64,000 nucleotides of DNA. Source: Poriferisulfidus sp965221375. Lineage in GTDB: Bacteria; Pseudomonadota; Gammaproteobacteria; Poriferisulfidales; Poriferisulfidaceae. Made by a program: the position numbers and the translations under genes. Location of the stretch: assembly GCA_965221375.1 (NCBI GenBank), contig OZ244883.1:1426001-1490000 (forward strand). Direction: 5' to 3'. This document shows, piece by piece, positions 39,960 to 49,160 of this stretch (position 1 is the stretch's first letter; each line of letters opens with the position of its first letter). Below the pieces are notes generated by a model, which saw nothing but the letters and a program-made list of their open reading frames with translations, was not told where the DNA came from and did no database searches.

Positions 39960-40712
39960 ATGAACACTGGCGGCCTTGAAGACAGAACCGTTTTAATCAC
40001 CGGGGCGGCACGACGCATCGGCGCCGAAATCGCCCGCACCCTTCATCAGGCCGGCGCCAACATCGCTCTACACTGCCGCAGCTCTTTTGGTGAGGCCCAA
40101 AAGCTGGCTGACGAACTGGAGAATCAACGCTCCCAATCGGTCGCAATTATCACCGCAGAGCTGTCCGAGCCACAAAGCGCCTATTCCGTGATCAGTGCCA
40201 CGCTTCAGTCATTTCAGCGACTGGATGCCGTGGTCAACAATGCCGCCCTGTTCGAATCCGGCGGATGGTCGCCGGCAGATCTTGAGCAATGGGAAAAACT
40301 TCAGGCGATTAATGTGCGCGCGCCTTGGCTGTTGACGGAAGCCGCCCGCTCACACTTGAGCGATGCCAAAGGCTGTGTTGTTAATCTGCTGGATATCTAC
40401 GCGGCCCGCCCTTTGCGCGGCTATCTTTCTTACAGTACCAGTCAGACGGCCTTATTGGGTCTGACTCGTACCATGGCGATGGAGCTTGCCCCCGAAGTGC
40501 GGGTCAACGGTATCGCACCAGGGGCCATTCTCTGGCCTGATGAAGACGATGGCCGCGACCGTCAGGCGATTGTGGACAGCACGGCCCTCAAACGCCTCGG
40601 AAATCCCGCCGATATTGCGGCGGCAGCATTATTTCTTATCCGGGATGCCCGCTATATGACCGGCGAGATTTTGACCGTTGACGGCGGTCGCAGTCTCACT
40701 CCATGGCTCTGA
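39960..40712 (+). CDS. SDR-family pteridine reductase-like protein with YxxxQ
   Basis: 250 residues. N-terminal Rossmann motif VLITGAARRIGAEIA with the Arg-Arg typical of NADPH-dependent pteridine reductases, NNAALFES, NLLDIYAARPLRGYLSY, and VRVNGIAPGAILWPDE. Pteridine reductases reduce dihydropterins/folates, which suits the neighbouring folK and folB. The catalytic YxxxK of the SDR family appears as Y-STS-Q: the lysine codon is CAG. The last 84 nt overlap the 3' end of folK on the other strand. Confidence 0.85.
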   Translation: MNTGGLEDRTVLITGAARRIGAEIARTLHQAGANIALHCRSSFGEAQKLADELENQRSQSVAIITAELSEPQSAYSVISATLQSFQRLDAVVNNAALFESGGWSPADLEQWEKLQAINVRAPWLLTEAARSHLSDAKGCVVNLLDIYAARPLRGYLSYSTSQTALLGLTRTMAMELAPEVRVNGIAPGAILWPDEDDGRDRQAIVDSTALKRLGNPADIAAAALFLIRDARYMTGEILTVDGGRSLTPWL

Positions 40713-41189
40713 CACCGCTCGCACGGTCGCCGCATTTTCGCGCTGCCATTGCTGCCACAACTCGGCGATGGTCACACCAATAACTGGGTGCCGCTGTTCG
40801 CCCCCAATTTCCGCCAAAGGCCCCAACACAAAATCCTGATGCAGAATGTCGTCATGCGGCAGCGACAGAAGATCATCATCCACCACCCAGTCGTCGTACA
40901 TCAATACATCCAGATCGATCGTGCGTGACACAAAGCGATCTTCACTGCGCACCCGGTCCAGACGCGCCTCAATTTCGCGCAAGTCGTCATTCACTGCATA
41001 CGGGGTATCGGAGGCCTCAAACAAAACCACCATGTTGTAGAAATCAGCCCCCTCAAAGCCCTGCGCGGGAGACTCATACAGCGAGGAGCGGGTCAATTCT
41101 CCGTAACGCGCCTGCAGATGTTCCAAGGCTTGCGGGACTTTGCGCTCTCGATCAATATTGCTCCCCACACTGACAAACACTCGCGCCAT
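40629..41189 (-). CDS. folK: 2-amino-4-hydroxy-6-hydroxymethyldihydropteridine pyrophosphokinase
   Basis: Folate pathway kinase that transfers pyrophosphate from ATP to 6-hydroxymethyl-dihydropterin. 186 residues. VSVGSNIDRERKV at the start, ESPAQGFEGADFYN, and the metal-binding RFVSRTIDLDVLMYDD (about 84-99), with the DLD aspartates. Follows folB with a TAATG overlap. The C-terminal 25 or so residues are encoded opposite the end of the pteridine reductase gene and look non-conserved. Confidence 0.94.
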   Translation of the reverse strand: MARVFVSVGSNIDRERKVPQALEHLQARYGELTRSSLYESPAQGFEGADFYNMVVLFEASDTPYAVNDDLREIEARLDRVRSEDRFVSRTIDLDVLMYDDWVVDDDLLSLPHDDILHQDFVLGPLAEIGGEQRHPVIGVTIAELWQQWQRENAATVRAVSEPWSETATAVNGQNLAGHIAGIPDKK

Positions 41190-41539
41190 TACTCCCCCCG
41201 CTCAATGATCACACCCACCTCTTGGGCCGTGCGAACGGCATATGGTTTGGAGATCTGCACCCGCACCCAGGGAACCTCAAACTCCTGACGCACCACACTG
41301 GCCACTTCTTCCGCCAGCGACTCCACCAGGCGATATTCGCTGGCTTCCACCAGTTCCACAATGCGCTGGCTGATTGCCTTGTAGTCAACCGTATCTTCCA
41401 AAGCGTCATTGGCCGCCGCTTTCACGGCATCCGCACGCAAATCCAAGTCCAACACAAGAGTCTGACGAATTTGACGCTCCCATTCAAATACCCCTACCGT
41501 GGCCTTTGCTTTCAAGCCCCTTATAAACACTGTATCCAT
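41189..41539 (-). CDS. folB: Dihydroneopterin aldolase
   Basis: Converts dihydroneopterin to hydroxymethyl-dihydropterin plus glycolaldehyde. 116 residues from ATG 41539 (MDTVFIRGLKAKATVGVFEWERQIRQTL), which has the family Glu in VFEWE and the catalytic Lys in VQISKPYAV (about 98). The longer in-frame reading passes through the tRNA gene and is wrong. Forms an operon with folK. Confidence 0.95.
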   Translation of the reverse strand: MDTVFIRGLKAKATVGVFEWERQIRQTLVLDLDLRADAVKAAANDALEDTVDYKAISQRIVELVEASEYRLVESLAEEVASVVRQEFEVPWVRVQISKPYAVRTAQEVGVIIERGE

Positions 41540-41606
41540 AAGGCTTAATGTAGCATAGCCCCCTTTGTGAAGTACAATTTGATACTTCAAATAATCTTCC
41601 CATCGT

Positions 41607-41694
<88 letters not shown>

Positions 41695-41761
41695 CTCACA
41701 ATGTGAAAGGCGCGTTTTACCGTCGACTTGCCCTTTCTTTAATTTGACAAGCACCCTTCAG

Positions 41762-42520
41762 ATGCTCCCCAAATCCTTCCAACCGAACGGCACTTATGAG
41801 TGCGTCCGTCTGGGCAAAGACAATGACGGCGGGTATCTTGTTGAAACCCAATCAATCCAAAAAGCGCATCATCTCCTTTCGTTTGGTCTGTGCGATGACT
41901 GGTCCTTTGAAAAAGATTTTCTGAAACGACACGAGGTGCCATTAGACGCCTACGATCACACCTTGACCAAAAAGTTTTTGCTCGGCAGGTGGGTGTTGAC
42001 CTTTTTGAAAATGTTTATTTTCCGGAAATCGATTTTTTCGGTTTTCCGAAATTTTTGGAAATTCCTGGATTACTTGGCGTTTTTCCGCAAAGACCGTAAT
42101 CACCATCGAAAAAAAATAGGTTACGACTCCACTTCATCGCTGTCTTTGGATCGTATCTTGACCGATACGGTTCACGACTTCCCATTATTTTTAAAGGCCG
42201 ATATTGAAGGTGGGGAATACCGAATTTTAGACAGCTTACTGACTCATTCCGAGAAGGTATGCGGGCTGGTCATTGAATTCCACGACGTGGACCTTCACCA
42301 GCGCAGGATTGAAAAATTTATCGAGTCTTTTCCCCTCGAATTGGTGCATATCCATGGCAATAACTGTGGGGATTCCGATCCAGCCGGAGACCCTGTCACT
42401 TTAGAAATGACCTTTGCCCACAATCCTCGGAAAGTTTCCGATGAGATTTCCCTGCCTCATGTTTTGGATCAACCCAATACCCCCAAACAAAAAGAAGTTG
42501 TGTTGAGATTTGAACAATAA
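41762..42520 (+). CDS. FkbM-like methyltransferase
   Basis: 252 residues from ATG 41762 (MLPKSFQPNGTYECVRLGKDNDGGYLVE). The C-terminal half has the Methyltransf_21/FkbM signature FLKADIEGGEYRILDSLL, followed by CGLVIEFHDVD and VHIHGNNCG. FkbM proteins O-methylate sugars or polyketides with SAM. The upstream neighbour is tRNA-Leu; downstream genes are glycosyltransferases, so a role in decorating a surface glycan is plausible. A stretch rich in Phe, Lys and Trp (RWVLTFLKMFIFRKSIFSVF) near 80-100 may attach it to the membrane. Lower GC than the core genes. Confidence 0.75.
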   Translation: MLPKSFQPNGTYECVRLGKDNDGGYLVETQSIQKAHHLLSFGLCDDWSFEKDFLKRHEVPLDAYDHTLTKKFLLGRWVLTFLKMFIFRKSIFSVFRNFWKFLDYLAFFRKDRNHHRKKIGYDSTSSLSLDRILTDTVHDFPLFLKADIEGGEYRILDSLLTHSEKVCGLVIEFHDVDLHQRRIEKFIESFPLELVHIHGNNCGDSDPAGDPVTLEMTFAHNPRKVSDEISLPHVLDQPNTPKQKEVVLRFEQ

Positions 42521-42622
42521 CTGAAATTTGAAACCCTTTGCGCCGCACACCCTCCTGATTCGTCAAGGCCACTTCTTACATTCCCATTAGGCCGCATATT
42601 CAAAAAATGTCCAGGAAATTGA

Positions 42623-43705
42623 ATGATGCCTGACACCCTCTCTACGGACGACACCGGCTCTGCTTGCCAGAAAATTTTGATTGTGGCCGACACCTCTGTC
42701 GGGGATGTGGTCCTGAATCAAATTCTGTACATGCTATTGAAAAATTATTATCCTTCAGTAGACATCGATGTGGTCGCGCCCCCATGGGCGGACAACCTGC
42801 TTCGGCGGATGCCGCAAGTGAACCGGCACATTGCTATTGCCGGCAAAATCGAAAGTCACGGACTTCTACGGAAATGGATGATGGGGCGAAGCCTGCGCGG
42901 GCAATACGATCAAGCCATCGTCATCCCACGCACCTCTCGATCCGCCATGATTCCGTGGTTCGCCCATGTCTCTACCCGTATCGGTTATGCCCGAAAAAGA
43001 CGCCTGTGGTTGATTAATGATTCTCGGGAATACCCTTTTTATATCGGAGACAGAATGGCGCGCCTGGCGCCGCTCGAAATGACTCTGCCCTCTTCACTGC
43101 CTCGCCCCAAACTTCAAATCGATTCGACCGAGGTGATTGAAACCTCCAAAAGATTTGAGCTTGCCTACGGGGAAAAGCGAAACATCATCGGGCTGGTGCC
43201 CGGCGCCACCAGTAATCCGATGAAAAATCCTGCCAAACGCTGGCCCATTGAGGCGTACGCCGCTTTGGCAAAAATGCTAGTGGATGAAGGCTCCCAGGTA
43301 TGCGTGCTCGGCACGGACCGGGAACGCTCCCTTGGAGAAGTGATTACCGCGGTTGCGTCCCATCAAATCGTAAATTTGTGTGGGGAAACCTCATTGGATG
43401 ACGCCATTAATTTAATTGCCGGATTGAACTGCCTGGTCAGTAATGACTCTGGATTGATGCATGTTGCGGCGGCTGTGGATACGCCCGTTGTGGGCATTTA
43501 TGGGTCGACCAGTCCCAACGTGTGCCCTCCCCACACAGACAAGAGGGCTATATGTTCCATACGCACCCTATGCAGTCCTTGTCGTCAGCATTCGTGCCCT
43601 TATCAACATCACGCCTGCATGACGTCGATTTCTCCGGGCATGGTGCATGAGGCTATGCGCGAATTACTTGATGGAAAAACGAAAAAACTTGTCCAAGATT
43701 TCTGA
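42623..43705 (+). CDS. Glycosyltransferase family 9 (WaaF-like ADP-heptose:LPS heptosyltransferase)
   Basis: 360 residues. GT9 markers: ILIVADTSVGDVVLNQILYMLLKNYYP at the start, GLVPGATSNPMKNPAKRWPIEAYAALAKML (about 190-220), and SNDSGLMHVAAAVDTPVVGIYGSTSP (about 272-297), which binds the nucleotide sugar. WaaF-type enzymes add heptose to the LPS inner core in the cytoplasm. A C-terminal cysteine cluster (LCSPCRQHSCPYQHHACM) is typical of heptosyltransferase II. Waa-type sugar specificity is inferred. Confidence 0.88.
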   Translation: MMPDTLSTDDTGSACQKILIVADTSVGDVVLNQILYMLLKNYYPSVDIDVVAPPWADNLLRRMPQVNRHIAIAGKIESHGLLRKWMMGRSLRGQYDQAIVIPRTSRSAMIPWFAHVSTRIGYARKRRLWLINDSREYPFYIGDRMARLAPLEMTLPSSLPRPKLQIDSTEVIETSKRFELAYGEKRNIIGLVPGATSNPMKNPAKRWPIEAYAALAKMLVDEGSQVCVLGTDRERSLGEVITAVASHQIVNLCGETSLDDAINLIAGLNCLVSNDSGLMHVAAAVDTPVVGIYGSTSPNVCPPHTDKRAICSIRTLCSPCRQHSCPYQHHACMTSISPGMVHEAMRELLDGKTKKLVQDF

Positions 43706-43895
43706 TGAAACCTCGGCTCCCGTAATTTTCTATACACCAATAACTTTGGAGTGTCGTTTTCTGCAAATTATTTCGAGCACTTGTCAATTTGTGCCATTAC
43801 CCCTAATAAACTCTGGGGTTTCTGCAGGAATTGTCAAGTCGAAAATCTCGAATATGGCTCAAAGCAATAAGAAGTGCATTGCGTCTACTTGCTAT

Positions 43896-44942
43896 TCAGA
43901 AGATGGTCCCCAAGGATCGGTACAACGCCACATAACTCTGTGCCATGATTTGGGGGCTGAATTCCAGTCCTCGAGCCTTGGCTTCTTGCGAAAGACTTTT
44001 TTGACGTTCTGGAGATTCGTACAAGCGGATTAATGCATCAGCCAATGCTTCCGCATCCCCCGGAGGCACCAAAATTCCACAACTATCCGTAATCACATCC
44101 GGAATGCCACCCGCTCGGCTGGCTATTACGGGAACACCTGTCTTGAGTACATCCAACAATATGGAACCCAGTCCTTCCATCAAAGAGGGAAAAGCAAACG
44201 CGTTGAACGCCGGGATCCATGTGAACGGTTCGGGCACCCAGCCGGCGAAATCCACATTTTGCAAATCACTTGCCTGTTGCTGCAACCGCGCCTCCAACCT
44301 GCCGCCTCCCAGCAGTAGAAACTGCACTGCCGGACATTCTTTCTGCACGATTCGAGCCGCCTGCAGCAGTATGTGGTGGCCTTTATTTTCATCGTCCATC
44401 GCCGCAATATGTCCGACCAAAAATTTATCTTTGTAGCGGCCCTTGATGTCTTCCACAATCTCCGCATCCGCTTCACTTGGAGTCCATGCCGAGGGAATAC
44501 GCGCAATGGGCACATGCGCGCACCGTTCTCGGGTTCGTGTTTCAATAACTGAAGAAAGGGCTACCACCGTTTTGGCGTTTTTATACATGGCTTTGGTATA
44601 GAAACTGTTGCCAATCCGGTTGTCGACCCGGCGCGTAATAATGTAACGGCCTCCCAGCATGGTTGCCGCATAGGCGGCTTGAGCAGCATGGGCTTCGTGG
44701 GCGTGAATCAGATCAGATTTACGGCAAGCCAACATTCCGGCAAAACGGTTATTGACTCGACAGATGTGCAGGTTCGGCACATCGTCCATACGATTTGCCA
44801 AAGGACCGCGCCGCAGTATTACCAATCGCTGTCGAGGCAGGATATTGGCCAACTCCCTCACTAATAGCTCGGTTTGACGTTCTCCGCCTCGGAGCTTCGA
44901 ATCGCGCGCCAAATTTACATGACAGATGGAAGCATACTGCAT
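43896..44942 (-). CDS. Glycosyltransferase family 4
   Basis: 348 residues, GT-B fold. N-terminal LRGGERQTELLVRELANIL is the acceptor-side signature; the C-terminal half has GHIAAMDDENKGHHILLQAA, FLLLGGGRLEARL and PSLMEGLGSILLDVLKTGVPVIASRAGGIPDVI, the nucleotide-sugar binding region. The classic E-x7-E motif reads E-x7-D here. Probably adds a sugar to a surface glycan. Convergent with the GT9 gene across a 190-bp gap, in which I see only a weak CCCC/GGGG hairpin, and divergent from cas3. Confidence 0.88.
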   Translation of the reverse strand: MQYASICHVNLARDSKLRGGERQTELLVRELANILPRQRLVILRRGPLANRMDDVPNLHICRVNNRFAGMLACRKSDLIHAHEAHAAQAAYAATMLGGRYIITRRVDNRIGNSFYTKAMYKNAKTVVALSSVIETRTRERCAHVPIARIPSAWTPSEADAEIVEDIKGRYKDKFLVGHIAAMDDENKGHHILLQAARIVQKECPAVQFLLLGGGRLEARLQQQASDLQNVDFAGWVPEPFTWIPAFNAFAFPSLMEGLGSILLDVLKTGVPVIASRAGGIPDVITDSCGILVPPGDAEALADALIRLYESPERQKSLSQEAKARGLEFSPQIMAQSYVALYRSLGTIF

Positions 44943-45062
44943 AAGAAACCCATTACATTTTTTTACTAGTTTGCTAGAATCGAATATGAATAAATTATAA
45001 AAGTTACGGTTTTGTATGCCGCCGAATAACTGATACAGAACTCACGGCACGAATTCCCACAA

Positions 45063-47567
45063 ATGAGCCTTTCTCCAATCACGCCTGATGAAATCGCCGC
45101 TTGGCCCGGTAAAAAAATCGAGGACATTTACCATCCTGCCCTATGGCATATGTTGGATGTCGGAGCTGTAGCCACCAAAATTACGGAGCATCGCCCATTA
45201 ACGCCGAGGAATGATTGGGACCACGCTTTCGTATTGTTGGCGGCCCTACATGATTTAGGAAAAATAAGCAATTGCTTCCGTAATATGATATGTGGACGCG
45301 AATATAAACCCATTCCTCACTGGCAATTGAGTTTCCGTCTACTAAAAGACAATGATGATTTGGTGTGCGCCAAACTGGGAGGCAATAAAACTGTCCGACA
45401 GCAATTATATGCGTCCGTCGCAGGACACCACGGTGGTCCTCCTTCAAATGATGAACATAGAGAACTTAGGAAAAAGCGAGAAGCAATCGGAACAGACGCG
45501 ACTAGGGTGGCGAAAAAAACCATTGCCACCATGTTGGATCTTTTTCCAAACGCTTCTCTTGATGGACTAAGTGAGCAAAAAGCAAAGGGTCTGAGTTGGA
45601 CGCTATCTGGTTTTACTGTTCAAGCCGATTGGATTGGTTCAAATTCTGATTGGTTCCCTGCTTATTCTGCCGACATAAAAATCAGCACTTACTGGAGAAA
45701 TACTTTAGAGCGAGCCCAAAAGGCCATTGCTAAAGCTGGTCTGCATCATGCAACACCAACTACGGACGCGAAAGTTCTCCAACCTGAGAAAACACTGCGC
45801 CCAATGCAGAAAGCAGTTCTTGATATTTGTATCGATGAAGGCCCTACTATGGTGCTTATTGAAGATGCAACGGGATCCGGTAAAACCGAAGCAGCTCTAA
45901 TGCTCGCATCTAGGATGATGGCGCTAGATAAAGGCAGCGGAATATTTTTTGCGTTGCCGACAATGGCAACATCAAACGCAATGTTAGACCGTCTGGAAAA
46001 AATCGTGCCCAAACTATTTGAAGGTCGTCCATCTTTAGCTCTTACTCACGGACAATCAAAACAAAATACATTATTTCGAAAGCTTATTGGTAAAGATGGC
46101 TCGGACCCTAATGAACCAGTCACATGTGGCCAATGGCTGGCAGATGATCGGCGCCGCGTTCTTCTCGCAGATGTTGGAGTTGGAACTATCGATCAAGCAT
46201 TGATGGCGGTGCTACCAACGCGGTTCAACGCATTACGGCTTTGGGCTCTTTCCAAATCCATTTTGATTGTAGACGAAGCACATGGATACGATCCGTACAT
46301 GGAGCAGGAACTGTGCCAATTGCTTCAGTTTCAGGCCATGTTAGGAGGATCTGTAATTTTGATGACCGCAACATTGCCGAAAAAAATGCGTGACAAGTAT
46401 AGTGTTGCGTTTCAAAAAGGACTTGATGTTGAATTTTCTAAACAGATTACAAATGATGCCTACCCCCTGTTGACTTCTGTCGGACAACAAATTACAGAAT
46501 ATAAGCCGGCTCCGGCTGCAGAAGTCTGCAGAAGTGTAAAAATATTGCGCATAGATTCGGAAAGTGCGGTAGAAATTTTGTATGAAAGTGCCGCGCGAGG
46601 AGCTACTTGTGTTTGGGTCCGAAATGCGATTGATGATGCAATTTCTGCTGTTCAACAACTTCGCAATGCAGGTGTCCAGTCAGAGCTTCTGCATTCCCGT
46701 TTCACAGTAGCCGATCGTGTTTCCAAAGAAACATCTATTCAAGAAAAAATTGGGTATTTTGGTCAAAGACCTAAGGGATATGTTTTAGTTGCTACACAAG
46801 TAGTAGAAGCATCTCTCGATTTAGATTTTGACGTAATGATCTCCGATCTTGCACCAATAGGGGCTTTAATTCAACGCACTGGGCGACTATGGAGACATAT
46901 GGATGTTCGTCCTGCTACTGTCAGACCTGTCAAGAAGCCGGAACTCTATGTTGTATCCCCCAATCCGGCACACGTAAAAGATAAACATTGGTTATCGAAA
47001 ATGTTACCATCTGGTGCTTGGGTATACCCACTAGATCAGCAATGGAGAACAATAAAAGTTCTTCTCGAAACTGGAGAAATCTGCACTCCGGGCGGATTAC
47101 ACAACCTGATTGAAGCTGTTCACGGAGAGGACCTTATTGATGTTCCGGAAGCACTTCGAACGGTGGAATCGGAAACATTCGGCCAGCATATGGCCGAGCG
47201 GCAGCAAGCACAAAGTATGTTGCTAAGACCTTGTAGCTATTCCGAGTCTGCTCAAAAAGTTTTTGAGGAAGAAAAACTTCAGACACGTCTAGGAGAACCT
47301 CAAATCACCCTTCGATTAGCCCGCGAAAGTCAAGATGGCTTGGTACCACTAGCAGAAAATTGGATTCTTTCCGAAGTGAAGGTGTCTGCCAAACGCTATT
47401 CGAAACTCGATGGTATTGATCAAAGCGATCCTGATATTGCCGTAGTGCGTAATAAACTGCCTAAGTGGCAACGTCGTGGAATTTATATTGCCCCTGTAAA
47501 ACCATCTGGCGAAATTTGTTCAGGTTTAAGATACGACAATGAATATGGGTTGATTATTACATCTTAA
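45063..47567 (+). CDS. cas3: CRISPR-associated nuclease-helicase Cas3 (type I-E)
   Basis: Recruited by Cascade to the R-loop, where it nicks and degrades target DNA 3' to 5'. 834 residues. HD nuclease motifs: HPALWHMLDVG, ALHDLGKISNCF and VAGHHG (residues about 25-125). SF2 helicase: Walker A EDATGSGKTEAALML (about 270), DEAH in ILIVDEAHGYDPYMEQEL (about 402), TATLPKKMR, and motif VI LIQRTGRLWRH (about 605). All catalytic motifs are intact. It precedes the Cascade operon after a 114-bp gap with its own promoter. AT-richer than the genome around it. Confidence 0.97.
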   Translation: MSLSPITPDEIAAWPGKKIEDIYHPALWHMLDVGAVATKITEHRPLTPRNDWDHAFVLLAALHDLGKISNCFRNMICGREYKPIPHWQLSFRLLKDNDDLVCAKLGGNKTVRQQLYASVAGHHGGPPSNDEHRELRKKREAIGTDATRVAKKTIATMLDLFPNASLDGLSEQKAKGLSWTLSGFTVQADWIGSNSDWFPAYSADIKISTYWRNTLERAQKAIAKAGLHHATPTTDAKVLQPEKTLRPMQKAVLDICIDEGPTMVLIEDATGSGKTEAALMLASRMMALDKGSGIFFALPTMATSNAMLDRLEKIVPKLFEGRPSLALTHGQSKQNTLFRKLIGKDGSDPNEPVTCGQWLADDRRRVLLADVGVGTIDQALMAVLPTRFNALRLWALSKSILIVDEAHGYDPYMEQELCQLLQFQAMLGGSVILMTATLPKKMRDKYSVAFQKGLDVEFSKQITNDAYPLLTSVGQQITEYKPAPAAEVCRSVKILRIDSESAVEILYESAARGATCVWVRNAIDDAISAVQQLRNAGVQSELLHSRFTVADRVSKETSIQEKIGYFGQRPKGYVLVATQVVEASLDLDFDVMISDLAPIGALIQRTGRLWRHMDVRPATVRPVKKPELYVVSPNPAHVKDKHWLSKMLPSGAWVYPLDQQWRTIKVLLETGEICTPGGLHNLIEAVHGEDLIDVPEALRTVESETFGQHMAERQQAQSMLLRPCSYSESAQKVFEEEKLQTRLGEPQITLRLARESQDGLVPLAENWILSEVKVSAKRYSKLDGIDQSDPDIAVVRNKLPKWQRRGIYIAPVKPSGEICSGLRYDNEYGLIITS

Positions 47568-47588
47568 CTTTCCGAACTTTTCACCAAT

Positions 47589-47617
47589 TTGACCTGCCCG
47601 AAAATTGCTGATATAGT
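47589..47617 (+). promoter_or_regulatory. Sigma-70 promoter of the Cascade operon
   Basis: TTGACC (47589-47594), a 17-nt spacer and TATAGT (47612-47617) make a near-consensus sigma-70 promoter between cas3 and cas8e. The predicted start is near 47624, leaving a leader of about 58 nt before the cas8e ATG. In E. coli the cas promoter occupies the same position. Confidence 0.65.
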
Positions 47618-47681
47618 GAAACCAATCAATATAAAACACGATTCCTAAGTACTCGTCGTAGCAATAAGGTTAGGGGCTTGC

Positions 47682-49160
47682 ATGCTCAACTTGATTTTAG
47701 ACCCATGGATTCCTGTTGTACGTAGGAAAGGCCCCGACGTAATCCGGCCTGACCAAATGGCTGAACCCGATATTATCCGTTTGGCTTGGCCTCGCCCTGA
47801 TCTGAATCTTGCCTGCCATGAACTGTTAATTGGACTCGTTTATTTGTCCTGCCCACCTATCAATTTAGATGCCCGAAGAATACGGCCAGATCCACATTCT
47901 TTACGGTCTGCATTATTACCTTTAGCCACAGCATTTAATCTCATGGGTTCGGGTCCGCGCTTCCTTCAAGATTGGGAGCCTCTTGAAGACCAAGCAGAAC
48001 CTTCGGACAGACTGTCGCCAGACGCGCTCTTTATTGATAGTGCCGGCAAAAACACACAAAAAAGAAATGCCGATTTGCTGGTACGGCGCGACCGTTATAA
48101 CCGTCTACCTCCACCTTTAGCTGCCATAGCACTATACACATTGCAGGCCTTCGCACCCAGTGGAGGAAAAGGGTTTCGAACTTCCATGCGCGGAGGAGGC
48201 CCAATGGTGACATTGGTTTGCCCCGACGAGCCCGGTCTATGGCCAATGATATGGGCGAACGTTCCGGAAGGGCAAGCACTCACCCCAGAAAGATTAAAAC
48301 AATTACCGTGGATGAAACCGTGCCAAACTTCCGAACAAAATCAAGTGAAGATACCGAATCCAGATACTCCAATCGACCCCGAGGTGTTTTTCGGACAACC
48401 ACGACGGCTTCGGCTCATCGCCGAAGCGGACAGTATTACTGGAGTAATTCAAAAGAATTACGGAATTAATTACAGTGGTTGGAAACACTATCTAACACCA
48501 TATCGACATGCAGAAGACCAAACTTTACCAGTGCACCCTAAATCGGGCACATTTGCTTACAAAGACTGGCGCGGAATAATTTTAAAAAGCGAACAAAAAC
48601 TTAGACCCGAGAACCTTGAACGATATTTACAAGCATCCGATGGCGCAAAATTTGACTTAATAGTATCCGGCTGGGTTATGGAAAACGCTAAACCCAGAGA
48701 CTTTGTATGGTCTAAGCAACCTGTATTCCAACTATCCCCCAAAGCCGAAGATCATGCTTGCGAGATGGTAGAAAGCGCTGAACAGGCTTCTTTCGCGTTG
48801 ACTTCTTTTTGCAATGGTATAGGTGGAGGACAAACTAACACTCACAGAAAGCAGGAAATCAGCGACGCGTTTTTTAAACTCACACAACGTACATTTGAGT
48901 ACAAAATTATGGATCTTTCGAGGGACACACCTTTTACTCCCACTGAGTGGCTGCAGACGATGCGCCACGTTGCTTTAATGTTGTTTGACAGTGTTGTAAT
49001 CCCGGGTCTTTCCGAACTGAAAGGAGAACACAGAGAAAAAGCAGTGATGGCACGAAAAAATTTGAGGAAAGCCTTTTATGGTTACGGAACATTTGGGAAA
49101 AAAATTTATGGCGCGCTAGGATTAGAGTTGCCTGCGAGAGTAAATAGGGAAGCAGCATGA
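47682..49160 (+). CDS. casA: Cascade large subunit Cas8e/Cse1
   Basis: Recognises the PAM and positions Cas3. 492 residues, normal for Cse1 (about 500). Recognisable parts: LNLILDPWIPVVRRKG at the start, HELLIGLVYLSCPP, the loop region GKGFRTSMRGGGPMVTLV, and DHACEMVESAEQASFALTSFCNGI in the C-terminal four-helix part. AGGGG lies shortly before the ATG. The stop overlaps the cse2 start (ATGA). Confidence 0.95.
   Translation: MLNLILDPWIPVVRRKGPDVIRPDQMAEPDIIRLAWPRPDLNLACHELLIGLVYLSCPPINLDARRIRPDPHSLRSALLPLATAFNLMGSGPRFLQDWEPLEDQAEPSDRLSPDALFIDSAGKNTQKRNADLLVRRDRYNRLPPPLAAIALYTLQAFAPSGGKGFRTSMRGGGPMVTLVCPDEPGLWPMIWANVPEGQALTPERLKQLPWMKPCQTSEQNQVKIPNPDTPIDPEVFFGQPRRLRLIAEADSITGVIQKNYGINYSGWKHYLTPYRHAEDQTLPVHPKSGTFAYKDWRGIILKSEQKLRPENLERYLQASDGAKFDLIVSGWVMENAKPRDFVWSKQPVFQLSPKAEDHACEMVESAEQASFALTSFCNGIGGGQTNTHRKQEISDAFFKLTQRTFEYKIMDLSRDTPFTPTEWLQTMRHVALMLFDSVVIPGLSELKGEHREKAVMARKNLRKAFYGYGTFGKKIYGALGLELPARVNREAA

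Noticed and set aside
43705..43895. A possible small gene between the GT9 and GT4 genes
   Set aside because: The open stretch has poor codon composition, no ribosome binding site and overlaps the GT4 3' end; I see only a weak CCCC/GGGG hairpin.
44960..45005. cas3 promoter at TTGCTA ... TATAAA
   Set aside because: The best spacing is 19 nt or uses a poor -10; AT-rich sequence makes chance matches likely, so I did not list it as a feature.
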